DNA from: Gammaproteobacteria bacterium
GTDB taxonomy: Bacteria > Pseudomonadota > Gammaproteobacteria > GRL18
Length of the DNA: 10,192 nt
Assembly: GCA_030632625.1 (NCBI GenBank)
Contig: DAOVUK010000070.1
Location: forward strand, 1-10,192
Direction of reading: 5' to 3'
Shown here: piece by piece, positions 1 through 6,544 of the stretch
Layout: each line of letters starts with the position of its first letter
How positions within the stretch are numbered: position 1 is the first letter of the stretch
Program-made: the position numbers and the translations under genes
Notes under the pieces: generated by a model
Database searches by the model: none
What the model saw: the letters and a program-made list of their open reading frames with translations, nothing else
What the model was told of the DNA's origin: nothing

Positions 1-1
1 A

Positions 2-1825
2 TTCGTTCTATGGACACCAGTCACTGTGATGGCTGATGCCAGATACCCGTTGGAACCTATGGATCTATCGAGTCCCAGAGCGACTTTGAACAGCTTCATG
101 AAAGAGGGTGATGCAATTTATCAAAAGATAGATGAGCTCTACCGAAGTACACCAAGTCAAGCAGCCGCTGAGCAAAATATCGAGCACGTTAAAAAAATGT
201 TGCGCACGTTCGACCTGGACGATATCCCTCCAGCGGCTGCTTATGACATCGGTGTTGATGGGCTTACTTATCTGTACGAAGTATTATCTCGTATTGAACT
301 GCCTTCTCAGGCAGATATTCCGGATGCTTCGGCTTATGCTGAGATAAAAAATGATAAGGAAGAAAAAACTAAATCCATCAGCTGGACAATTCCTCATACC
401 GAAATAACACTAATACGTGTTGCAGAGGGTAAAAATGAGGGGCAGTTCCTGTTCAGTTCAGCAACGATCATGCGTTTAGGGGAATTTTACGAAAAGACCC
501 GTTTACTTCCTTACCGGCATGATATTCCTTTCAAAAATTTCTCTGAAATGCGTCATTATCTGAGCATGGAGACCTGGCTCATTTCGTCACGTACCATTGA
601 AAGTTTTCCTCACTGGCTAAAACACAGTGTTTATGAGCAGGCAGTATGGAAATGGATAGTACTAGCAATATTAATCGCTGTAATAGCGGTGATAGTGCTG
701 GTTATTAATCGTCTTATGCAACGCAGACTTTCGAATTACTCCGGCATATGTCATATACACCTGATCATTACTCCGCTGCTCCTTCTAATGATACCGCTGG
801 TACTGGAATTTGCTAACCTGCATCTCACCCTGACGGGTCTGGTATCCGGGAGCGTCATACTGGTGTCTGAAGCGACTACCTACTTTCTCCTGGCATGGAT
901 AGTCTGGAGCGGCTCACATGTCATCGCTGAAATAATTATCAGCTCACCAAAAATAGCCGATAAAAGCCTCAATGCCAGTCTGCTGCGCCTCGTTGCCAGG
1001 ACTATCGCTATTATATTGGTCATTATTATCATCTTATACGTTTTCAAACAATTAGGCTTTCCGATGTACGGTATGCTTGCCGGGCTTGGTGTGGGTGGTA
1101 TTGCTATTGCATTGGCTGCTCAACCTACGATTGAAAATTTTATCGGCAGCCTTAACTTATTTTCTGATAAACCCGTGCGTGTGGGTGACTTTTGCCGTTA
1201 TGGTGAGGATCCGACAGCAGGCTGGCAACGTATCGGTACTATTGAAGCGATTGGTATTCGTTCGACGAAGATTCGCGGCATCGATAGCACGATAACCACG
1301 ATCCCTAATGCCGATTTCTCCAAGATGCATATTATTAATCATAGTAGGCGAAGCCGCATGCTCTTATTGACGGTTTTAGGATTGCGTTATGAAACAACGG
1401 ATGATCAATTGAGATATGTTATTACGACATTGCGCGATATGTTGCTCGCCCATCCCAGGATCATTGATGAAGAACCAAGAGTACGTTTCATAGGCTTTGG
1501 TGATTTTTCACTTAATGTGGAAATCCGAGTTGACATTAAAACTTCGAACAGGGATGAATATCGCGCCATCCAGGAAGACATCTATTTCCGAGTAATGAAG
1601 ATTGTTAAAGCGTCTGGAACTGGTTTTGCATTTCCATCAAGAACGGTCTACCATTCCCGCGATGAAGGACTGGACAAAGATCTTCAACAAAGCGCAGAGA
1701 AACAGGTACGAGACTGGTGTTCTGCCCAGGAACTCCCATTCCCGAATTTCAGCCTTGATTACCTTCAAAAGAACCGCAATACACTTGATTATCCACCTGA
1801 AGGTTCACCGGAGGCGAGTGAATAA
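2..1825 (+). CDS. MscS-family mechanosensitive ion channel, 5'-truncated by window edge
   Basis: This is an inner-membrane channel that opens under membrane tension and releases solutes on osmotic downshock. Residue numbers count from the GTG at 26. The hallmark MscS pore helix and beta domain lie at about 346-440, with the glycine/alanine-rich LAGLGVGGIAIALAAQ, then NFIGSLNLFSDKPVRVGDF and the TIPNADF segment. Hydrophobic membrane segments are seen near 207-227, 242-262, 272-304 and 319-340. An acidic, serine-rich tail ends at TAA 1823-1825. Residues 1-200 form a soluble domain, presumably periplasmic. The GTG at 26 is unlikely to be the true start: the frame is open to the window edge, and the residues before the PLEPMDLSSPRATL segment (FVLWTPVTVMA) look like the end of a signal peptide cleaved after VMA. 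The start therefore lies upstream of the window. The family is clear; the conducted solute and subtype cannot be told. Confidence 0.93.
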   Translation, partial: FVLWTPVTVMADARYPLEPMDLSSPRATLNSFMKEGDAIYQKIDELYRSTPSQAAAEQNIEHVKKMLRTFDLDDIPPAAAYDIGVDGLTYLYEVLSRIELPSQADIPDASAYAEIKNDKEEKTKSISWTIPHTEITLIRVAEGKNEGQFLFSSATIMRLGEFYEKTRLLPYRHDIPFKNFSEMRHYLSMETWLISSRTIESFPHWLKHSVYEQAVWKWIVLAILIAVIAVIVLVINRLMQRRLSNYSGICHIHLIITPLLLLMIPLVLEFANLHLTLTGLVSGSVILVSEATTYFLLAWIVWSGSHVIAEIIISSPKIADKSLNASLLRLVARTIAIILVIIIILYVFKQLGFPMYGMLAGLGVGGIAIALAAQPTIENFIGSLNLFSDKPVRVGDFCRYGEDPTAGWQRIGTIEAIGIRSTKIRGIDSTITTIPNADFSKMHIINHSRRSRMLLLTVLGLRYETTDDQLRYVITTLRDMLLAHPRIIDEEPRVRFIGFGDFSLNVEIRVDIKTSNRDEYRAIQEDIYFRVMKIVKASGTGFAFPSRTVYHSRDEGLDKDLQQSAEKQVRDWCSAQELPFPNFSLDYLQKNRNTLDYPPEGSPEASE

Positions 1826-1896
1826 GAGAACAAAGGATAGGAAATTCAATGCTGGTTTTCCTACCTGGCTCACTAAATCAAACCCGCCTAATTGTA

Positions 1897-1902
1897 TATA
1901 AT
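1897..1902 (+). promoter_or_regulatory. Candidate -10 box (TATAAT) of the metalloprotease gene
   Basis: A perfect TATAAT lies 44 bases before the ATG at 1947, in the 121-base gap after the channel gene. At a 17-base spacer the -35 position reads TAAATC, a poor match, so activity would be weak or activator-dependent. Predicted transcription start is near 1909. The gap also holds a perfect 7-base inverted repeat (1838-1844 with 1857-1863) that has no T-run. Confidence 0.4.
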
Positions 1903-1946
1903 GCAGATTCAATAATGTAGCTCAATCACATTTGGAACGAACAATA

Positions 1947-3281
1947 ATGATTTCTTTAATAAAATTAAGAATTCTCTGCATTTTACTATTGTTTACCCTG
2001 TTACTCCCTGCCTCAGCTATTGCCAGACAGAATTTATTTGATATCTCTGACAAGCCTCAGACACCAGTAAACAAGCTGCAATTTTCAGTTGATAATAGCA
2101 AATCGACAGGCAAAGAAACAATCACCCTGAATAGCAGGCTGCTATCTTCAAAGGCCGGTGATGAGCTGGATTTTGTTTCCCTGTCAGGCACAGTCTATAC
2201 TGTTGTATTTGATAAACTCCGCAAAGGAAACAGGGCAAAGACATGGATTGGCCATTTAAAGGACTATGGACTCCAGTACCGAGTGATTCTTACCCTCAAT
2301 AAGAATACCGTTGAAGGACGTCTTGCTACACCGGAAGGCACCCTGCATATCAAATCATCAAAAGGTGAAGTGATCTTAATGGATTATGAGCTGCAAGGTA
2401 TGCACAAGATGCCATTTGGTGATGATGCGTTATTACCTCAGGATGAGGCACTATTATCTGCAACTACAGAATTATTATCTTATGAGCAGGACAGTGTCAG
2501 CCTTGCAGCTGCATCAACTACAGTCAATGGCAATACCATAGTGGATGTTCTGGTTTTATATAATGCTGATTTTGAATCGCTTAATAATAATGACGCAATG
2601 ACACGCATTGATCACCTGGCTGCTTTGTCTAATCAGGCTTATCTGGATAGCCAGGCTGCTATGCAGATCCGGGTGGTTGCCGCTGAACTCATTGATTATA
2701 GTAACTTAACTTCAAATAACGAAGCACTTGATGCGATATCAGGGACCTCAACTCTGGCTAATGATATTGCGGCTTTACGCAATCAAACCGGCGCTGATCT
2801 GGTCATTCTTATTCGCCCATATCAACAAAGTGCTCATGGCGGCTGTGGTATAGCAATGTTAAATAAATATATGAACTCAGCACATATTTTTGCTGTGGTC
2901 AGCGATGGTGTAGATATTGATTACTCAGGTGATGGCAGTTATTTCTATTGTACTGATGATGCATTTGCTCATGAACTAGGGCATACCATGGGCCTGGCTC
3001 ATGATCTTGCACATTCGGGTGGCGTCTCAGGTCATTATGAATATTCTTACGGTTATGGTACCGATGAGCTTTTTGGCACAATTATGAGTTATACCAGCCC
3101 CGCTGTATCCTTATTCTCAAATCCAGATATTTCAGACTGTAATAATTATATCTGTGGTTCAGCGACAGCTGACAATGCCCGTTCACTCAATAATGATAAA
3201 GATATTATCTCCGGGTTCAGAGATGAAGTGATTAGTCATACAATTCCTCTTAACGGGATGTACTACTTATTACTGCATTGA
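1947..3281 (+). CDS. Secreted zinc metalloprotease (reprolysin / M72 peptidyl-Asp-like metzincin)
   Basis: This is an exported zinc peptidase of 444 residues from ATG 1947. A TTG at 1932 would add five residues, but nothing like a ribosome site precedes it, while a weak TGGA lies about 10 bases before the ATG. Residues 1-26 form a signal peptide: positive start, leucine-rich core, likely cleavage after ASAIA. A propeptide-like region follows to about 190, containing TWIGHLK and the RLATPEGTLHI segment typical of reprolysin-like proteases. The catalytic domain runs from about 198 to 425. Its zinc motif HELGHTMGLAH spans 342-352, with ligands H342, H346 and H352 and catalytic E343, and its Met-turn IMSY is near 379-382. 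Four or more catalytic-domain cysteines could form disulfides, fitting an exported enzyme. The chain ends soon after the catalytic domain with a short hydrophobic tail (IPLNGMYYLLLH), which may be a shortened C-terminal anchor. The metzincin call is firm; assignment to M72 is by overall resemblance. The substrate is unknown. Confidence 0.88.
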   Translation: MISLIKLRILCILLLFTLLLPASAIARQNLFDISDKPQTPVNKLQFSVDNSKSTGKETITLNSRLLSSKAGDELDFVSLSGTVYTVVFDKLRKGNRAKTWIGHLKDYGLQYRVILTLNKNTVEGRLATPEGTLHIKSSKGEVILMDYELQGMHKMPFGDDALLPQDEALLSATTELLSYEQDSVSLAAASTTVNGNTIVDVLVLYNADFESLNNNDAMTRIDHLAALSNQAYLDSQAAMQIRVVAAELIDYSNLTSNNEALDAISGTSTLANDIAALRNQTGADLVILIRPYQQSAHGGCGIAMLNKYMNSAHIFAVVSDGVDIDYSGDGSYFYCTDDAFAHELGHTMGLAHDLAHSGGVSGHYEYSYGYGTDELFGTIMSYTSPAVSLFSNPDISDCNNYICGSATADNARSLNNDKDIISGFRDEVISHTIPLNGMYYLLLH

Positions 3282-3294
3282 TAATTCCGAATCT

Positions 3295-3318
3295 TCACAA
3301 AAATGCCTGCTTTTGTGA
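3295..3318. terminator. Inverted repeat between convergent genes, possible bidirectional terminator
   Basis: TCACAAAA (3295-3302) and TTTTGTGA (3311-3318) pair perfectly over 8 bases with an 8-base loop. The repeat sits in the 66-base gap between the 3' ends of the protease and patatin genes, where a shared terminator is expected. The stem is AT-rich and no extra T-run follows on either strand, so termination would be weak. The repeat is itself flanked by two copies of ATAATTCC (3281-3288 and 3325-3332). Confidence 0.35.
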
Positions 3319-3347
3319 TGAACCATAATTCCTGCGACATAATAGTA

Positions 3348-4475
3348 TTATATAAAGCCCTTAAAATGTTCACGACTGACCTTTTTGGCAATCGCCTTCC
3401 CCACCTGCTGAAGTTCGCTAATATGATCAACAGAGTCAAGCTTTTGTACATCTTCAGGAGCAATGTTTGACAGTCCAAGCTTATCGAGCCCCTTACGCGA
3501 CAGTTCCGCATTGTAGCGAGCATAGGTAAATAACTTTGCTTGTACTGGAAAACTCATGTTTTGATTTTTCAGATCGCCTATTTCACGATCCAGCTCACTA
3601 CCACATAAACATTTTCCGAATGAACGGCATAAGATATCCTGTTCATTAAGCGCCGCATACATCAAAGCTGAAGGCAGTGATTTGGCATTATAGATCAGGT
3701 TCATATCACCTGGACTCAAATTTTCATTGGCTTCAGGACAGGTGCCGGTTCCCAGTGAAATGATCAACATTTTGTCAACACCTGTTTTCCAGCCGAGCTT
3801 ATAGGGTCCCAAAGTCGACATCAGGAAAGTTTGAAATGAGGGATTGTTGTACATGGTAATACCACCATCAACAAAAACAAATGGGTATTTTTTCTTATTA
3901 CCCAAGGTGATTTTTTCTGGCGGAAAGAAGGTCGGTGCTGCAGTACTGGCACGAATCAACTGCCACAAAGGCAAATTAAGATTACAGTCATCACGCTGTT
4001 TGTTATTATACCTGGCACCGGGGTTATTACTCACCGGCCAGGGTGAATCGGTGGTCGAATTGCGCATCACCATCATTAATAAGGTTTTTAATTTAGGACT
4101 ACCTAAGGTGGTTTTTTTTCCAAATTCCTGCTGCAATAACTTTTTGAGCTCTATATCCTCATATGAGTATTTTAATTTTTTAAAAAAACTCGCTTTATCA
4201 AACATTTTTTCGCCGCTGTTAATATAGAATTTACGAATTTTATCGACCGACCAGCCTAAGGATAAACAAGCTGCGATAATAGCCCCCGTACTGGTGCCGG
4301 AAATATAATCAAAATAGTCAGATAAAACAAAGTTTTTATCTTGCTTCAGTTCTTTACGCAGCATCGTTTCAATTTCTTTAAGTATTTCAACCGTTATCAT
4401 GCCACGGATACCACCACCGTCCAGAGTTAAAATTTTTTTTTGCGATGTTACATTGATTTTTTGTTGTAAAGTCAT
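3348..4475 (-). CDS. Patatin-like phospholipase, probable membrane-attacking effector of the operon
   Basis: This 375-residue protein is a patatin-family lipid acyl hydrolase. The oxyanion loop DGGGIRG is at 19-25, the nucleophile elbow GTSTG at 60-64 (S62), and the catalytic aspartate sits in VDGG (D203), so the Ser-Asp dyad is intact. The ASTAAPTFFPP segment (about 176-186) and the C-terminal KLDSVDHISELQQVG stretch are usual in bacterial patatins. There is no signal peptide or membrane helix, so it should be cytoplasmic and act on the inner membrane from inside. It is the last gene of the three-gene run, 4 bases after its upstream neighbour, with its ribosome site inside that neighbour's final codons. 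Patatins serve as effectors in CBASS (CapV), where a cyclic nucleotide activates them. Here no cyclase is present, so activation by the TIR or DRHyd/SLOG proteins is inference. Base composition is notably AT-rich (for example 4141-4200 has 14 G+C of 60). A general lipase role unrelated to defence remains possible. Confidence 0.92.
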   Translation of the reverse strand: MTLQQKINVTSQKKILTLDGGGIRGMITVEILKEIETMLRKELKQDKNFVLSDYFDYISGTSTGAIIAACLSLGWSVDKIRKFYINSGEKMFDKASFFKKLKYSYEDIELKKLLQQEFGKKTTLGSPKLKTLLMMVMRNSTTDSPWPVSNNPGARYNNKQRDDCNLNLPLWQLIRASTAAPTFFPPEKITLGNKKKYPFVFVDGGITMYNNPSFQTFLMSTLGPYKLGWKTGVDKMLIISLGTGTCPEANENLSPGDMNLIYNAKSLPSALMYAALNEQDILCRSFGKCLCGSELDREIGDLKNQNMSFPVQAKLFTYARYNAELSRKGLDKLGLSNIAPEDVQKLDSVDHISELQQVGKAIAKKVSREHFKGFI

Positions 4476-4479
4476 TACC

Positions 4480-6471
4480 TTAATCTCCCTGTGTGTCAGT
4501 ATTAAATAGAGTCTTAGTATTCAGAACATAAACTTTACCTGAATGCTTTTTAACAGAGTTATGCATATGCCGCGTCCCTCCTGGTCCATCACCGCCCTTA
4601 CCATCCCATAAACAGATGCAATGCACTTTTTCAGCTCCCCACGAAATAGCAGAATAAAGCTGCCAGAGATTGTTGCGTTCGTACGGGTTGATGTGTGCGG
4701 GTAATTCGCCCAATTCATCGGGCATGATTAATAGCTTTGTGTTTGGATTGTTTTTACTCGTATAAAATCGTTCTTGCCAGTTATCCCCGGCAAAGCTGAC
4801 TGAATTTTGTAAAAACTCAGGAATATCAAAAGGAATACGTAATTGTAACTGCAGCTTCAGTTCGAGACAGGCTTCAGCAAAAATGAGATCGCCACCACAA
4901 GCACCGCCACATAGAGCCAGGTCTTCCGGACCAGCATCCAGAGCTTTTAACTGATTCACAATGGCAGCAACTGCTATCGACTCTTTTTCTTTGGGAAAAC
5001 GCGCTGTTTCACGTTCAGAGGTATCAATCATGTGGCCGCTGAATAAAAAAACTTTGCCTGGAGTCCAGTCTTTTTTCGGCTCTTCGATTCTGGCAATGGC
5101 ACGATCAAACACGGCGATAGCAGCCGCTACCTCTGCTGGCCGAAAGGCCAAATCCTGCAATAATTTGAGTTGTTGCCTGGATGAATCTAACGCAAACCAG
5201 TTCCGTCTTGCTGCAGTAATCGCGTGCTTATACGCTTTTTCAATGGTGCTGATATCACTGCCTAGCAGCTCAAGGTCGGCCAATGTGACCCTCGCCCAAT
5301 AGTCAGGTTTGTTTAAATCTTCTTTGGTCAATTCACTGGTCGTTGCCCAGCGAACACCTCCATCCAGTGCTTTCAATTCATCCTCATTTTCTTTCTCATG
5401 GCCATCATGTTCCAGCAAATGTTTTAAAACATAGGATAATGTCAGGGCATTAATCCCTGCATAATAACTCCTTGGCTGTTCTATAAAACCCTGGCGATAG
5501 GCTTGAATTGCTTGATCTAATTGGGCGCTTTCATAAGCTGCATCATCGAACATGGCTTCGGAAGATTTATTTTCATCCCACCATAAACTGAGCCATTGAT
5601 CCTTTTCCGATCGCCCCAATAATGCCCAGGTTTCGGCATCATGAGGATGTTCTTTTGATAAATTTTTTAACCATTGCTCTGATTCAAAGGTTTTATTTAA
5701 ACGTCCCAGGGTGACACCTTTTTTTTGAGCACTTTCCAGATCGTCAGGATTGATATCCAGCGCCTTGTCAAATTGCTCCAACGCAAAAGCGAACTGTCCC
5801 ATACTGAGTAAGGCATTACCGGCTGTGCGATAACCTTCCAATTTTAAAGCATAGTTTGGAGCTTCATCGGCGAGTACCAGAATATCGCCCGGTTTATCGT
5901 TCTTACGCGCAACTTCAACTCTGTCAGACCATTGCTCATAGTTATGCCAGAACTCATCCGTATCTTTACCACGCAAGGATTTCCAGTCCGGTTCTTGCAG
6001 GGAAGGTAAATATTGATAAACCGGACTTACAGGTCGTCGCCGAGGATTCATGTGCAAGGTTTCCAGTGCTACTTTCCCCAATGCAGCGCGATCAGTTTTG
6101 ATATAAGCTGGGTCGGGAACACCATCTTGCAAATGATAATGTAAGGTTCGATCCACACAGACATCAAAAGGTATTTTGAGTTCTCCAGAGCGAATTTGCA
6201 CTATGCCATGGGAACGTAATCCATGTCGAACACCCAATTCATACCATGCATTTGGATTGTTAATAGACAGGTCTGCAACTACCAAATCAGCCATCAATAA
6301 TTCCTGAAACATATCGGCACGAATATCACCGGGTAAAATTTCCTCATCGGCACGAAAGGGTTCAAGGCCCACTTCTAATAACGCCGGCTTAATTAAATCC
6401 TGATAGATTTCATTAAAGTTGATGCCTTCTTTTTCGCCAAAAGGCATTACAATGAAAACGTGCTGTGACAT
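4480..6471 (-). CDS. DRHyd-like (nucleoside deoxyribosyltransferase fold) - TPR/TRAFs-binding-like - SLOG-like protein
   Basis: This 663-residue cytoplasmic protein has three visible parts. Residues 1-115 match the nucleoside 2-deoxyribosyltransferase-like fold: VMPFG (8-12), RADEEILPGDI (40-50), ADLVVADLS (61-69) and NPNAWYELGVRHGL. E78 sits where this superfamily carries its catalytic glutamate. Residues about 210-460 are helical: one clear TPR (GQFAFALEQFDKALDINPDD) followed by tryptophan-rich repeats ending in a YYAGINALTLS segment, like the TRAFs-binding/TPR-S region. Residues about 472-655 form a Rossmann-like domain: strand FLFSGH, glycine-rich LCGGACGGDLIFAEACL (520-536, comparable to the SGGAxGID loop of DprA/SLOG proteins) and strand KLLIMPDE. 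DRHyd and SLOG domains handle nucleotides, NAD-type molecules or their derivatives, so the protein may sense or alter a messenger made by the TIR neighbour. It has a strong ribosome site 8 bases before ATG 6471. Domain boundaries and the SLOG label are by eye; activity is untested. Confidence 0.85.
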   Translation of the reverse strand: MSQHVFIVMPFGEKEGINFNEIYQDLIKPALLEVGLEPFRADEEILPGDIRADMFQELLMADLVVADLSINNPNAWYELGVRHGLRSHGIVQIRSGELKIPFDVCVDRTLHYHLQDGVPDPAYIKTDRAALGKVALETLHMNPRRRPVSPVYQYLPSLQEPDWKSLRGKDTDEFWHNYEQWSDRVEVARKNDKPGDILVLADEAPNYALKLEGYRTAGNALLSMGQFAFALEQFDKALDINPDDLESAQKKGVTLGRLNKTFESEQWLKNLSKEHPHDAETWALLGRSEKDQWLSLWWDENKSSEAMFDDAAYESAQLDQAIQAYRQGFIEQPRSYYAGINALTLSYVLKHLLEHDGHEKENEDELKALDGGVRWATTSELTKEDLNKPDYWARVTLADLELLGSDISTIEKAYKHAITAARRNWFALDSSRQQLKLLQDLAFRPAEVAAAIAVFDRAIARIEEPKKDWTPGKVFLFSGHMIDTSERETARFPKEKESIAVAAIVNQLKALDAGPEDLALCGGACGGDLIFAEACLELKLQLQLRIPFDIPEFLQNSVSFAGDNWQERFYTSKNNPNTKLLIMPDELGELPAHINPYERNNLWQLYSAISWGAEKVHCICLWDGKGGDGPGGTRHMHNSVKKHSGKVYVLNTKTLFNTDTQGD
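4485..4490 (-). promoter_or_regulatory. Ribosome binding site of the patatin gene, overlapping the upstream gene's end
   Basis: Read on the minus strand, AGGGAG lies 9 bases before the patatin ATG and inside the last coding codons (CAG GGA GAT TAA) of the preceding gene. Ribosomes finishing the upstream gene would expose or directly feed this site, so the two proteins are probably made in coupled amounts. Confidence 0.7.
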
Positions 6472-6475
6472 ATAT

Positions 6476-6507
6476 CTTACTCCTTTAAAGTAAGTTAAAA
6501 TGCTTAC
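6476..6507 (-). promoter_or_regulatory. Ribosome site with alternative hairpins before the DRHyd-TPR-SLOG gene
   Basis: On the minus strand the leader reads GTAAG (6507-6503), CTTAC (6494-6490), GTAAG (6480-6476), then ATAT and the ATG. The strong Shine-Dalgarno AAAGGAGT (6479-6486) lies between the second and third elements. Pairing element 2 with 3 gives CUUACUUU against GGAGUAAG, 8 pairs including two U-G, and hides the ribosome site. Pairing element 1 with 2 frees it. This could be a translational switch; five-base elements can also arise by chance in AT-rich spacer. Confidence 0.35.
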
Positions 6508-6519
6508 ACTATATGCTTA
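6500..6519 (-). repeat. Tandem direct repeat TAAGCAT x2, 13-base period
   Basis: Two exact copies of TAAGCAT (6519-6513 and 6506-6500, minus-strand reading) are separated by 6 bases in the 73-base gap between the TIR and DRHyd-like genes. They could bind a regulator, but no strong promoter accompanies them. Function is unknown. Confidence 0.25.
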
Positions 6520-6544
6520 TCCATTAAATATTTTACAACTCAGT

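Noticed and set aside
26..28. GTG at 26 as the start of the channel gene
   Set aside because: The frame is open to the window edge and the upstream residues look like a signal-peptide end, so the true start lies outside.
1838..1863. TAGGAAA/TTTCCTA inverted repeat after the channel gene as a terminator
   Set aside because: The 7-base stem has a 12-base loop, low G+C and no T-run.
3844..4227. 127-codon plus-strand open frame opposite the patatin gene
   Set aside because: The opposite strand carries intact patatin motifs, and no ribosome site or domain supports this frame.
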